The position numbers and the translations under genes are program-made. 64,000 bases of DNA, taken from contig JAQGOE010000019.1 in assembly GCA_028293725.1 (NCBI GenBank), positions 1 to 64,000 on the forward strand, given 5' to 3'. Source of the stretch: Gammaproteobacteria bacterium. Lineage in GTDB: Bacteria > Pseudomonadota > Gammaproteobacteria > Steroidobacterales > Steroidobacteraceae. This document shows positions 53,947-63,601 of this stretch, one piece after another. Position 1 is the stretch's first letter, and every line of letters begins with the position of its first letter. The notes beneath the pieces are model-generated. The model did not search any database. It had not been told where the DNA came from and saw only the letters and a list, made by a program, of their open reading frames with translations.

Positions 53947-55305
53947 TCAGGCGTAGGTGTCGACGAGCCCGAGGCGGGTGCTTGCCACGGCGGCGAGGGG
54001 AGAAGTCGACTCTTCGCTCGAGACCCCGCCGATGGCGCCAATGGCTGCTACGGCGTGCTTCTGCGACTGTCCGCGAGGTGACTGTTGCGACACGCTGGCG
54101 TCGGTCAGCGTGAGTCCCTGCGTGGCAAACATCTCGCGCAAGCGCGGCAGGGCTTGTTCCAGGGCCGCGCGCGCGTCCGCGTGATTCGCATTGAATGCAA
54201 CGCTGGCCGAGCCGTCCTGCACCGAGATGTGCACGGCGACCGGTCCAAGATGCTCTGGCGAAAGCTGCAGAGAGGCGGATTGCACCCCTTGATTCGCCAT
54301 CCAGGTGATTTTCCCACCGAGCTCGTCGTTGAAGGCCGGCGTGCCGACGGGCGCGCTGACCTTGTCGTTGGTCGTCTGGGTGTTGGCGGTTGTTTGAAAG
54401 TGTGAGCCAACGCTCATTTGCGCCTGGAAGGCGCTCATGCCCGAGGCGCTGCCGTCCGCAGCACCAGTGGCCGTCGCTGCGGCACTGCCTTTGGGGTCCG
54501 GGCCGGCAGCCGCTGTCACGGCTTTCAACTCGGCCGCGGTGCCCTTTGTCAGGCTCGCGACGATGTTCTGGATAGAAGAGCCGCTCGCGAGCGAGACACC
54601 ATCGATCGAAGAGCCATCGACCGAAGCGCCCTCTCTGGAGCCAGCGGCCGCGGTCGCCTGCCCCGCGGCGGGCTGCTGCTGGACTCCGGACATGACCGCG
54701 GCGAGCGATTGCGCCAGGAAGCCGAGAGACGCAGGTGAGGCACCGGCGTCGTCGCTCTTCTCCCCTTTGGAAGGCTTTGCGTCGCCGGTGACTTCTTCAG
54801 GGGCTGCTGTTGCGACGGTACTGACACTGTCCGCGGCTTGCGCCTGTGACTGCGCCAGTGCCTCTATGAAACTGGGTCCGTCGGAGTTGCTCGGCGCGCC
54901 TGGAGCTGTTGGGGCGCCAGGGCCCGAGCCCGCTGCGGTGGATTGGGTCTGAGCCGACGACGCAGTGTTCTGCTTCGACTGCGAGCTTGCGGAGGCGTCC
55001 TTGGATTGCGTGCTTGCGGTTGTACCGCGCGTTGAGCTCGCGCCGCGGTTCGAGGAGCCGCTGGATGACTTGCCCGAATTCTTTGCTGCAGTGCGGTTAG
55101 CGCTGCTGGCGCTGCCATCCGATCCGCCGCCCGATCCGTTAGATCCGGCTGCCGAGCCGGGTGTCGAGCTGGCTGAAGCTCCCGACGACGAGGGGCCTCC
55201 CAAGCTGCTGGCCGTGCCGGATGAGCCCGACGAAGAGGATTGCGAGCGCGCCGCCGCCTTGGGTGGCTGCGGAGTGGGAGTCGGCAGAATGGAATCAAGC
55301 GCCAC
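53947..55305 (-). CDS. fliK: Flagellar hook-length control protein FliK
   Basis: FliK measures the hook and triggers the FlhB switch. The 452-residue protein (GTG start) has a Ser/Ala-rich, disordered N-terminus and the conserved C-terminal domain (about 325-420: SLQLSPEHLGPVAVHISVQD, ALPRLREMFATQGL). It overlaps the fliJ stop by 11 bp. Confidence 0.93.
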   Translation of the reverse strand: MALDSILPTPTPQPPKAAARSQSSSSGSSGTASSLGGPSSSGASASSTPGSAAGSNGSGGGSDGSASSANRTAAKNSGKSSSGSSNRGASSTRGTTASTQSKDASASSQSKQNTASSAQTQSTAAGSGPGAPTAPGAPSNSDGPSFIEALAQSQAQAADSVSTVATAAPEEVTGDAKPSKGEKSDDAGASPASLGFLAQSLAAVMSGVQQQPAAGQATAAAGSREGASVDGSSIDGVSLASGSSIQNIVASLTKGTAAELKAVTAAAGPDPKGSAAATATGAADGSASGMSAFQAQMSVGSHFQTTANTQTTNDKVSAPVGTPAFNDELGGKITWMANQGVQSASLQLSPEHLGPVAVHISVQDGSASVAFNANHADARAALEQALPRLREMFATQGLTLTDASVSQQSPRGQSQKHAVAAIGAIGGVSSEESTSPLAAVASTRLGLVDTYA

Positions 55306-55750
55306 GCGAAATCATTCCTTGCGCCCAGATGCGCTGTGAACGTTCATCGGATTCATGTTGCTCGCGGCGGTCGAGCGCGTAGCGCTCCTCGCCTTGCCAG
55401 CGTTTAACGGTTTGGCCAATGGCTTCGGCGCGTTGCGCCGCGTCCTGCCAGTTCTGCCACTCCGAATCGCGTTGCGCGCGCGCGCCCGTAACGGCCTGCG
55501 CCTGCTGTTTCAACGCATCATCCAGCCGGGTCAGAAATACCTGGTAGTCGCGAGCGGCCGCGGCGCCGATACCGGCTCTGGCGCGGAGGGCGAAGTCACG
55601 GACATAGCCGTCCCGGTACGCTTCGAGGTCGGCGAGCTTCTTTTCGTTTTCGTTGACGCGGCGCTCCGCCGCGGCGAGGGCTTCCGCTTTGCGGCGCTCG
55701 AAATCGTCGACGACCTTTTTGACCATCTCCAATCTTTCGCTGCGCTTCAT
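55295..55750 (-). CDS. fliJ: Flagellar export protein FliJ
   Basis: FliJ is the coiled-coil stalk between the FliI ATPase and FlhA. From MKRSERLEMVKKVVDDFERR it has 151 residues, nearly all helical, rich in Glu, Arg and Gln. A start five codons upstream (55765) is possible. It lies 11 bp after fliI. Confidence 0.9.
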   Translation of the reverse strand: MKRSERLEMVKKVVDDFERRKAEALAAAERRVNENEKKLADLEAYRDGYVRDFALRARAGIGAAAARDYQVFLTRLDDALKQQAQAVTGARAQRDSEWQNWQDAAQRAEAIGQTVKRWQGEERYALDRREQHESDERSQRIWAQGMISRGA

Positions 55751-55761
55751 AACGCTACCCA

Positions 55762-57138
55762 TCACTTGGTCTTCCCAGGCTCACTGTCGGCCAGTACGGC
55801 CTTGAGCGCTGAGAGGCTGGCCGCGAAATCGACACGCTCACGCATGTCCTGCTGCATGAAGCGCTGCATTCGCGGCCAAAGTGTGATGGCGTTATCGATA
55901 CGCGGGTCGGTGCCGGGCTGATACGCACCGATGGAGATGAGATCGCGATTCTGCTGGTACGTCGAGAGCGTCTGGCGGAACTGGCGCGCCGCCTGGATCT
56001 GGTCCGGCTTGGCGATTTCCTGCATGACGCGGCTGATCGAGGCCTCGACATCGATAGCGGGATATTGACCGCTTTCGGCGATGCGGCGCGACAGCACAAT
56101 GTGTCCGTCGAGAATGGCGCGCGCCGCATCGGCGATGGGATCCTGGTTGTCATCGCCTTCCGTGAGGACGGTGTAGAAGGCAGTGATGGAGCCGCCGCCT
56201 TCCACGCCGTTGCCAGCGCGCTCGACGAGTTGCGGCAGCTTGGCAAACACCGAGGGCGGATAACCCTTGGTGGCGGGCGCCTCACCGATGGCCAGGCCGA
56301 TTTCGCGCTGCGCCTGTGCAAAGCGTGTCAGCGAATCCATTAGCAGCAATACGCTGCGGCCCTGGTCGCGGAAATACTCGGCGATGGCCGTACACAGCCA
56401 TGCGCCATGCAGACGCATCAGGGGCGGGTGATCGGCAGGAGTCGCTACCACGACAGCGCGTGTGCGGTCCTTCGGACCCAGGATGCGCTCGACAAATTCC
56501 TTCACTTCGCGACCGCGCTCACCGATCAGGCCGACGACGATCACGTCCGCGCTCGTGTAGCGAGCCATCATACCGAGCAACACGCTTTTACCCACACCGC
56601 TACCGGCGAACAGGCCGATGCGCTGGCCGCGGCCGATGGTGAGCATGGAGTTGATTGTACGAACCCCGACATCGAGAGGTTCCGAGATCGGCTGACGCGC
56701 CAGCGGGTTGATGGGCTTACCCGACAGTCTGACCCGGGTCTCGCACTCGAGGGGTCCGAGGTTATCCAGGGGGTTCGCGGCGCCGTCGATGATTCTTCCG
56801 AGGAGCTGGGGTCCAACAGGCACGGTGCCGGCGCCGGGGCGCGGGATTACGCGTGCGTTCGGTCCGAGTCCATGCGCGTCGCCGGTGGGCATGAGATAGA
56901 GCCGCTCGCCGGAAAATCCGACGACTTCGGACTCGACGCGCGAGCCGTCTCCCGCGATCACGTCGCAGGTGTCGCCCATCGAGGCCTGGCAGCCGATGGC
57001 TTCGAGAGTGAGCCCGACCATGCGGGTCAGTGAGCCCTCGACCGGCGGCGCGGGTGTGAGCTCCACCTTGCGTACATGGCGCTCGAGCTTGCTGCTCCAG
57101 ATGGAGCCGCGCGCGGTGTTGAGGTCCGCCGCCGTCAT
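55762..57138 (-). CDS. fliI: Flagellum-specific ATPase FliI
   Basis: FliI powers unloading of export substrates. The 458-residue protein resembles F1-beta: Walker A in [17 protein letters not shown] (about 175), Walker B in [14 protein letters not shown], and a FliI-type N-terminal domain. It overlaps fliH (ATGA). Confidence 0.97.
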   Translation of the reverse strand: MTAADLNTARGSIWSSKLERHVRKVELTPAPPVEGSLTRMVGLTLEAIGCQASMGDTCDVIAGDGSRVESEVVGFSGERLYLMPTGDAHGLGPNARVIPRPGAGTVPVGPQLLGRIIDGAANPLDNLGPLECETRVRLSGKPINPLARQPISEPLDVGVRTINSMLTIGRGQRIGLFAGSGVGKSVLLGMMARYTSADVIVVGLIGERGREVKEFVERILGPKDRTRAVVVATPADHPPLMRLHGAWLCTAIAEYFRDQGRSVLLLMDSLTRFAQAQREIGLAIGEAPATKGYPPSVFAKLPQLVERAGNGVEGGGSITAFYTVLTEGDDNQDPIADAARAILDGHIVLSRRIAESGQYPAIDVEASISRVMQEIAKPDQIQAARQFRQTLSTYQQNRDLISIGAYQPGTDPRIDNAITLWPRMQRFMQQDMRERVDFAASLSALKAVLADSEPGKTK

Positions 57139-57812
57139 GCCGCTCCCTCCGGCGGCTGCGTGTCGGTCCGGTCCGGCGAGCGTTCATCGCCCAGGGCGTT
57201 GGCGATCACGGTGTTGATGCGACTTTCCAGGCGTGCATCGATCCGCGAAGTTTCGCTCTTGACGACGCACCCGCCGCGAGACATGGCGGGGTCTTCAACG
57301 ATCGTCCAGGCCCGCTCGTTGGACGGCGCCGCGAGGCGCTCGCGTACTATCGCGGCATCTTCCGGATGTAGATGAACCCGGATTTCGCGGGCGGCCGTGG
57401 GTAGCTCCTGGAGCGACTCCCGGATGATGGCAATGACCTGCGACGGGTCGATGCGCAGCTCGCGCCGCGCCAGTTGCTTGCCGACGGCGAGTGTCAGTTG
57501 TAGCAAAGTCTTCTCGACTTCCGCATCGAGCTCCTGCAGCGGGCGGGCGATGAACTGCAACACCGAGTCGAGCCGCTGCACGTGCGCGGTCAACTCCGCG
57601 ATGCGCCCCTGCATTTCGGCCTGCGCCTTCGCCATGCCGGCCTCGTGGCCGCGCGCCTCGCTTTGCTCGCGGGCGACCCGGGCAATCGCTTCCGCCGCGG
57701 CCTTGGCCTTGCGCTCGTCGACCGGTCGTCCGATGACGTTGCCTTCGACCAGCGGCAGCGACCAGCGCTCGATAGCGGCGCCGGATGAAAACGTACGCTG
57801 CGGATCAGACAT
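57135..57812 (-). CDS. fliH: Flagellar assembly protein FliH
   Basis: FliH regulates FliI and tethers it to the C ring. The 225-residue protein has a Glu/Ala-rich coiled coil (about 30-80) and a C-terminal globular domain ([40 protein letters not shown]). It overlaps fliG by 8 bp. Confidence 0.93.
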   Translation of the reverse strand: MSDPQRTFSSGAAIERWSLPLVEGNVIGRPVDERKAKAAAEAIARVAREQSEARGHEAGMAKAQAEMQGRIAELTAHVQRLDSVLQFIARPLQELDAEVEKTLLQLTLAVGKQLARRELRIDPSQVIAIIRESLQELPTAAREIRVHLHPEDAAIVRERLAAPSNERAWTIVEDPAMSRGGCVVKSETSRIDARLESRINTVIANALGDERSPDRTDTQPPEGAA

Positions 57813-58824
57813 ACGCTTCGCCCTTGCCGGCTAGCGCGATCGCGCCGGAGTCCGCCAGCTTGCGGGCGATCTGCAGGATCTCTCGCTGCGCGCCTTCGAC
57901 TTCGGAGATGCGCACCGGTCCCTTGGCTTCGAGGTCGTCCTTGAGCATTTCGGAGGCACGTTGTGACATGTTCTTGAAGATCTTTTCTTTGAGTGGCTCG
58001 TCGGCGCCCTTCAGGGCGAGCAGCAACCGGTCGCTCGGGACCTGGCGCATGAGCTCCTGCATGCTGCGGTCGTCGAGCTCGAGGAGGTTGTCGAAGACGA
58101 AGATGAGATCCTGGATGCGCGCGCCCAGTGTCTGGTCGGTCTTGGTGATCTGCTCCATGATCATGCCTTCCTGGCTGGGCTCCAGGAGGTTGATGATGTT
58201 GGCGGCGGCCTTGGCGCCGCCCATGGCCGAAGTCTTGCCGCCGCCGCCGGTCTTGCCGGAGAACTGCTTTTCCATGATGTCGTCGAGCTCGTTGATCGCG
58301 CTCGGCTGCACGCCATCGAGTGTCGCTATGCGCACTACGACGTCGGAGCGCATATTCGCGGGCAGATGGGTGAGCACTTCCGCCGACTGGTCGGCATCGA
58401 GATACGCGAGCACGATCGCGATGATCTGCGGGTGCTCGAGCCGGATGAGCTCAGCGACGGCGCGTGCGTCCATCCACTTGAGGGCCTCGAGCCCCTTGGT
58501 CGAGCGGCCGATGTTGATGCGGTCGATGATGCTCGCCGCCTTGTCCTGGCCGAGCGCGTCGACGAGGACCTTGCGGAGGAATTCATCGGTGCCGACGCCG
58601 ACCGAGGTCTCGCTTTCCACCGAAGAGGTGAACTGCGTGATGACACCGCGGACTTCCTCCCTCGAGACGTTCGAGAGCTTCGACATCGCCGAGCCGATGC
58701 GCTGCACTTCTTTAGCGCCCATGTGTTTGAGCACCTGGGCGGCTTCCTGTTCTCCGAGTGTCAACAGCAAAATGGCGGCACGCTCGGTACCGCTGCGAGG
58801 GGTGTCGCCTTTTTCCTTCGCCAT
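57805..58824 (-). CDS. fliG: Flagellar motor switch protein FliG
   Basis: FliG is the torque-generating rotor protein. The 339-residue chain has the three FliG domains, the EHPQIIAIVLAYLD motif (about 130) and C-terminal torque-helix residues in SMQELMRQVPSDRLLLALKG. It lies 9 bp after fliF. Confidence 0.97.
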   Translation of the reverse strand: MAKEKGDTPRSGTERAAILLLTLGEQEAAQVLKHMGAKEVQRIGSAMSKLSNVSREEVRGVITQFTSSVESETSVGVGTDEFLRKVLVDALGQDKAASIIDRINIGRSTKGLEALKWMDARAVAELIRLEHPQIIAIVLAYLDADQSAEVLTHLPANMRSDVVVRIATLDGVQPSAINELDDIMEKQFSGKTGGGGKTSAMGGAKAAANIINLLEPSQEGMIMEQITKTDQTLGARIQDLIFVFDNLLELDDRSMQELMRQVPSDRLLLALKGADEPLKEKIFKNMSQRASEMLKDDLEAKGPVRISEVEGAQREILQIARKLADSGAIALAGKGEAYV

Positions 58825-58833
58825 GGACTGGTC

Positions 58834-60573
58834 CTATTCGTCCTGACCGACCCAGCCGCGCACCACCTGCGCAACCCGTTTCGCGTCTTGATTGACCAAG
58901 GTGCGGGCCGCCGCAACCTGCTGGTCGTGGGTGAGCGCAATCGCCTTCGGATCGGCCCCCGGGAGTGCCGGGTTGTTGCCGGCCTGAAGTGGCTCGTTAT
59001 CCACGGTCTCGCCGGCGACACGGGGGAAGATCTGCACGGGCGGGCGAGTCGGGCCCACCAGGGTGCGCACCATCGGTCGCAGGACCGACAGTACGAGAAC
59101 GAGGAGCACGGCCAGACCGGCACCCAGCTTCGCCATGTTGAGGAACAGCGGGGATTCCCAGAACGGCGGGCTCTCCAACTCGCCCTCGGGCGGCGCGGGC
59201 TCGGTCGTGAACGAAGCGTTGACCACGTTCACGTTGTCACCGCGCGACTCGTCAAATCCTACTGTGTCCTTGACGAGTTGCGTCACGTGTTCGAGTTGCT
59301 GCGCGCTGAGCGCGACTTCCTTGACCTTGCCGTCTTTGTCCGTCGAGCGCATGTTGTCGACGAGCACAGCGACCGTGAGGCGTTTCAGCTTGCCCGCGGG
59401 CTGGCGTGTGTAGGCGAGCGTGCGATCGATTTCGTAGTTCCGGGTCGTGCTCTTCGAGGAAGAGGCATCGCTCCCGGCACTCGCCGCGCCACCGACCGGT
59501 TGCGTGAGGCCGGTAGCGCCTGCCGGTGCTTTGCTCGCTGCGGCGCCGGCGGCGGCATTGGCAGGACCGTTGGCGTTGCTTGCGTTCGTGTTGTTCTGGG
59601 CAGCCGTGTTCGGTGGCGCCTGGGCGACGCCCGCCGGCGGGGGCTGATTGGTCAGCGCGCCCGGCACACCGCCCGAGGCGGACCCGTCGCGGCTGCTCTG
59701 CTCCGAGATCTGCTCGCTGCGCACGATCTGACTTTCCGGCCGGTATTGCTCGTGAGCTTCTTCGCTCACTGCCATGTCCATCTGAGCAACGACCTGCGCG
59801 CGGATGCGGCCGGCGCCGATCATCGGCGTGAGCAACGCTTCGATACGCTGCGTATAGTCTTCCTCGAGCCGGTGAACCATGTCGAATTGCTGCTCACGCA
59901 GGGCGAACTCGTCATGGCCTTCAGGGGAGGACAGTAGCCGGCCCTGTTGGTCGACCACCGTGACCTGGCTGGCTTCCATTTCAGGGATGCTGGAGGCCAC
60001 CAGGTTCACAATGGCCGTCACCTGGCCCTGCTCGAGACGTCGGCCGGGCTTCACTTGTACGAATACCGAGGCGCTGCCGGGGTGGTGATCGCGCACGAAC
60101 GCGGACTGGCGTGGAATGGCGAGGTGAACCCTCGCTGCCTCTATGGGACGCAGGTTCGCAATCGTGCGCCCCAGCTCGGTCTCCAATGCGTGTTGGTACC
60201 GGGCATTCTCCATGAACTGGCTGACCCCGAAGCCGGGGTCCTTGTCCATGAGCGCGAAGCCGCCGCCACTCTCGGGCAGCCCCTGGCCGGCGAGCTTCAT
60301 ACGAGCTTCACTCACACGCTCCGCGGGGACTTCGATGTTGTTCGAGCCCGGTTGAATACGATAAGGGATCTGCGCCGCTTCTAGCGCCTGGGCGATCTGC
60401 GACTGATCTCCGGCGGCAATGTTGGCGTAGAGCAGGCTGTAGCTCGGACCGCGCGTCCACAGGACGACGGTGACACCGGCGGCCACGGCAGCGGCAATGC
60501 CGATGAGCAGCAGAATGGGTTTCAGGCCCGCGGTGAGAGCAGAGGGAGCAGGCAATGTGTTCGCTTCGGCCAT
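58834..60573 (-). CDS. fliF: Flagellar MS-ring protein FliF
   Basis: FliF forms the MS ring. The 579-residue chain has two membrane segments (about 18-38 and 455-475), ring-building motifs (VEVPAERVSEARMKLAGQGL-type), a Gly/Ala/Asn-rich insert near 300-360 and a C-terminal FliG-binding tail. Confidence 0.96.
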   Translation of the reverse strand: MAEANTLPAPSALTAGLKPILLLIGIAAAVAAGVTVVLWTRGPSYSLLYANIAAGDQSQIAQALEAAQIPYRIQPGSNNIEVPAERVSEARMKLAGQGLPESGGGFALMDKDPGFGVSQFMENARYQHALETELGRTIANLRPIEAARVHLAIPRQSAFVRDHHPGSASVFVQVKPGRRLEQGQVTAIVNLVASSIPEMEASQVTVVDQQGRLLSSPEGHDEFALREQQFDMVHRLEEDYTQRIEALLTPMIGAGRIRAQVVAQMDMAVSEEAHEQYRPESQIVRSEQISEQSSRDGSASGGVPGALTNQPPPAGVAQAPPNTAAQNNTNASNANGPANAAAGAAASKAPAGATGLTQPVGGAASAGSDASSSKSTTRNYEIDRTLAYTRQPAGKLKRLTVAVLVDNMRSTDKDGKVKEVALSAQQLEHVTQLVKDTVGFDESRGDNVNVVNASFTTEPAPPEGELESPPFWESPLFLNMAKLGAGLAVLLVLVLSVLRPMVRTLVGPTRPPVQIFPRVAGETVDNEPLQAGNNPALPGADPKAIALTHDQQVAAARTLVNQDAKRVAQVVRGWVGQDE

Positions 60574-60581
60574 GGACTAGA

Positions 60582-60908
60582 TCACATCTGCATGTTCATG
60601 ATGTCTTGGTACGCGCTCACGAGACGGTTACGGACCTCGTTCAGCGCGTGGAACGAGATGTTCGCCTTCGCTCCTGCCAACATGACCTGCGGTAGCTCGA
60701 CGCCCGGCGTGCCGCGCGCGAAAGCGTCCGAGAGCTCGTCAGCCTTCATCTGGTTCTGGTTCACGGAGTCCAGGCCCTGGCGCATGATGTTGGCGAACTC
60801 GCTCGGTCCGGTTTGCTGTGTCTGGGTCGCCGGCGAGGTGCCAACCTTCGTTTGCGCTGACAGCGAGCGGATCTGTGCGAGGACCTGGTTGATTTCCATT
60901 TGGCTCAT
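60582..60908 (-). CDS. fliE: Flagellar hook-basal body protein FliE
   Basis: FliE joins the MS ring to the rod. The 108-residue protein has the typical C-terminal segment ANISFHALNEVRNRLVSAYQ then DIMNMQM. It heads fliE-F-G-H-I-J-K. I found no sigma-54 site in the 27-bp gap before it, so it may be read from the fleR promoter. Confidence 0.96.
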   Translation of the reverse strand: MSQMEINQVLAQIRSLSAQTKVGTSPATQTQQTGPSEFANIMRQGLDSVNQNQMKADELSDAFARGTPGVELPQVMLAGAKANISFHALNEVRNRLVSAYQDIMNMQM

Positions 60909-60935
60909 GATGGTGCTCTTGAGTTGGATCGCAGA

Positions 60936-62021
60936 TCAGGCGGCGGGGACATCAATGCCGGCCTCGCGCAGTCGCGCCAGCTTGTATCGCAAGGTGCGTG
61001 GGCTGATTCCCAGCCGCTCCGCGGCCTCGCGCCGGTTGCCCTGGCCGCTGCGTAACGCATCGAGAATCAAATCGCGCTCCGTCTGGCCGAGTGAGTTGGC
61101 CAGTGAGCCGGTCGCGGCGCTGTCCGCGCTGACAACGCCCGCAGGCGCGGATTTCGCAGCGCTCCGTACGGGCAGATGGGCGACGATGATTCCGCCTCCC
61201 GTCATACCCGCGGCGTCGTTGGCAAGCTCGAACTGGATGTGCTCGGGACGGATCACCGGCCCGTTCACGAGAATGAGAGCCCGTTGCAGCAGATTATCCA
61301 ACTCGCGCACGTTGCCCGGCCACGGATAGGTGAGGAGCAGGTGTGCGGCTTCCGCGCTGAGAGCCGGGATCGGCTCTCCGGGACGGCAACGTCCGGAGAG
61401 GAGCTGCATCGCAAGCGGCAACACGTCGTCGCGCCGCAGTCGCAGTGGCGCCAGCGCCAGAGGAAACACGTTGAGTCGGTAATAGAGGTCTTCACGGAAG
61501 CGCCCGGCTGCGACTTCCTCGCGTAGGCGACGGTTTGTCGTCGCCAGCACGCGCACGTCGAGTGTGATCGCAGTCCGGCTGCCGATGCGCTCGACTTCGC
61601 GCTCCTGCAGGACGCGTAACAACTTCGCCTGCAATGCGAGCGGCATTTCGGTGATCTCATCCAGGAGCAGGGTGCCGCCCTGCGCCTGCTCGAACTTGCC
61701 GGGATGCGCGGCCTGCGCGCCGGTGAAGCTGCCCCGCTCGTAACCGAACAGCATGGCTTCGAGCATGTTTTCCGGGATCGCGGCGCAATTCACTGCTACA
61801 AACGGTTGCGCGGCGCGCGGCGAGCGGCGATGGATGAACCGCGCCAGTACTTCCTTGCCTGTGCCGGACTCACCGACGATCAACACCGTGCAGTCGCTTG
61901 CGGCCACGCGCCGGGCGACCTCGACGAGGCGCTGCGAGCTGGGTGCATAAGCAACAGGCTGCGGCTCCGCGCGGGTCGCGCAGGCAGCGGCAGATTGTTT
62001 GTCGAGAGAGTCGTCTGTCAT
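60936..62021 (-). CDS. fleR: Sigma-54-dependent activator, FleR/FlrC-like, without receiver
   Basis: A 361-residue enhancer-binding protein. The AAA+ domain starts near residue 30: Walker [14 protein letters not shown], sigma-54 contact loop [19 protein letters not shown], and a Fis-type HTH at the C-terminus ([20 protein letters not shown]). FleR/FlrC normally has an N-terminal receiver with a FleS partner; both are missing. The ATG at 62021 follows GGGAGG; an upstream alternative would lie before the predicted transcription start. Confidence 0.87.
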   Translation of the reverse strand: MTDDSLDKQSAAACATRAEPQPVAYAPSSQRLVEVARRVAASDCTVLIVGESGTGKEVLARFIHRRSPRAAQPFVAVNCAAIPENMLEAMLFGYERGSFTGAQAAHPGKFEQAQGGTLLLDEITEMPLALQAKLLRVLQEREVERIGSRTAITLDVRVLATTNRRLREEVAAGRFREDLYYRLNVFPLALAPLRLRRDDVLPLAMQLLSGRCRPGEPIPALSAEAAHLLLTYPWPGNVRELDNLLQRALILVNGPVIRPEHIQFELANDAAGMTGGGIIVAHLPVRSAAKSAPAGVVSADSAATGSLANSLGQTERDLILDALRSGQGNRREAAERLGISPRTLRYKLARLREAGIDVPAA

Positions 62022-62061
62022 TTGACCTCCCACATCTGTGGGTACTTCGTAGAGTAGGAGG

Positions 62062-62077
62062 TGCAAAAGGCGTGCCG
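62062..62077 (-). promoter_or_regulatory. Sigma-54 (-24/-12) promoter of the fleR-like gene
   Basis: The minus strand reads CGGCACGCCTTTTGCA, one mismatch to TGGCACGN4TTGCW. The start near 62051 gives a 30-nt leader. It lies between the two activator genes, as expected if the FleQ-like protein activates the FleR-like gene. Confidence 0.8.
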
Positions 62078-62141
62078 GGTTGGATTCGGCCGCAAAGCGT
62101 GAGAGGCGTCACAGGCGCGGCAACAAACCGCCGCGCGAGCG

Positions 62142-63404
62142 TCAATCTTCCGTCACGGTCTCCGTCGCGTCCGTCGCCATGCCCAGTTTGCGGAGCTTCT
62201 CGACGAGAGTCGTGCGCCGCAAGTTGAGGAGACGGGCCGCGTGTGCAACGGTGCCGTTGGAACGCGCGAGAGCCTGCTCGACGAGCCGGCGCTCGATGGC
62301 GAGCAGATGGGCGCGCAGGTCCATGCCTTCCTGCGGCAGGATGGTCATAGCGTGGAAAGGATCCATGGTGGCAGCCTGGATCGCCGTCGGGGCGAGTCGG
62401 CTCGGCTCGAGCGGCTCCGGCTCGAACGCTTCTGATTCCAACATCGTCAGAGCGTTCTCGTCGCTCAGGGACACTTGCTCCTCCACCGCGATGGCCTGCG
62501 AGGCATCATCGAGAGCGGAGATGCACAGTGAGCTGTCGAGAGCTTTGACTTCGAGCGTCCAATCTTCTGGCGGCCGATATTTCGGCGGCAGGTCGCGAAC
62601 TTCGACCACGCGGTTGCAGCAGACGATTGACAGCCGCTCGATGAGATTACCGAGCTCGCGGACGTTGCCGCTCCACGAGTGCAGTGCGAGGGCTGCGAGC
62701 GCGCGCTGCGAGAGCTGCAGGCGGCCGCGGCCTTCAGACATGTTATGCGCTACGAAGTCGCGTATGAGTAGCGGGATGTCTTCGCTGCGCGTGCGCAGCG
62801 GGGGCATCTCGATGGGGAATACGTTGATGCGATGAAAGAGGTCTTCGCGAAACGTACCGCGCGTGATGGAGTCTTCGAGATTGCGATGCGTTGCGGCGAT
62901 GATGCGGACGTTGCAGCGGATCGACGCATGATTGCCGACGCGCTCGAACACTCGCTCCTGCAGGACACGCAGCAGCTTCACCTGCATGGACGGGCTCATA
63001 TCCCCGATCTCGTCGAGGAAGAGAGTGCCGCCCTCGGCGATCTCGAAACGGCCCTTGCGGGCGGCGATGGCGCCGGTAAAGGAGCCCTTTTCGTGGCCGA
63101 ACAGCTCGGATTCCAACAGATCGGCGGGGATCGCGCCGCAGTTCACCGCCACAAAGGGGCGGCCGCGACGCGGACTCAAATCATGGATGGCGCGGGCGAC
63201 GACTTCCTTACCGGTGCCGGATTCGCCGAGCACGAGCGCTGTGGAGTCGAAAACCGCTACCTGGCGTATGAGAGCAATAACGTCGCGGATGGCCGTGGAC
63301 GTGCCGGTCGGTAAACGCACGCCTGCGGTGATGGGCGTCACCACGCTCGTTCTTGTTTCGCTGCCGATGAGCTCGGACGCCAAATGTGATTCCACCGCCG
63401 CCAT
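62142..63404 (-). CDS. fleQ: Sigma-54-dependent activator, FleQ-like, without receiver
   Basis: A 420-residue activator. The AAA+ domain begins near residue 36: [57 protein letters not shown] long acidic linker (about 280-350) precedes the HTH ([20 protein letters not shown]). Pseudomonas-type FleQ is about 490 residues with an N-terminal REC-like domain; here that is absent. GGAG precedes the ATG. The place at the head of the cascade and next to a PilZ-like gene supports the master-regulator role. Confidence 0.83.
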   Translation of the reverse strand: MAAVESHLASELIGSETRTSVVTPITAGVRLPTGTSTAIRDVIALIRQVAVFDSTALVLGESGTGKEVVARAIHDLSPRRGRPFVAVNCGAIPADLLESELFGHEKGSFTGAIAARKGRFEIAEGGTLFLDEIGDMSPSMQVKLLRVLQERVFERVGNHASIRCNVRIIAATHRNLEDSITRGTFREDLFHRINVFPIEMPPLRTRSEDIPLLIRDFVAHNMSEGRGRLQLSQRALAALALHSWSGNVRELGNLIERLSIVCCNRVVEVRDLPPKYRPPEDWTLEVKALDSSLCISALDDASQAIAVEEQVSLSDENALTMLESEAFEPEPLEPSRLAPTAIQAATMDPFHAMTILPQEGMDLRAHLLAIERRLVEQALARSNGTVAHAARLLNLRRTTLVEKLRKLGMATDATETVTED

Positions 63405-63601
63405 TGAATCTCCAGCCCTTCATCAACGTTTTTTTGCTTTAGTTCTCTACCCGCGAGACAGCGTCCGACTGCAAGCCTCAGCGACGAGGGCTATGTTGCT
63501 GATGGGGGAGCGTAAAAGCTGTGAAGCACATCCGACTTGGGCCGTGTGCACTGCAACGCTAGCGTGATGCCATTCACACCCGCCGCGACAATTGTCTAAA
63601 C

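Noticed and set aside
58366..59937. 523-codon open frame antisense to fliG-fliF
   Set aside because: It spans two real genes on the other strand and has no domain or ribosome-binding site.
60960..61010. Sigma-54 site for fliE (CCCACG...TTGCG)
   Set aside because: The invariant GG of the -24 element is missing.
62022..62066. Upstream start of the fleR-like gene at 62066
   Set aside because: It lies before the transcription start predicted from the strong sigma-54 site, and the ATG at 62021 has a good ribosome-binding site.
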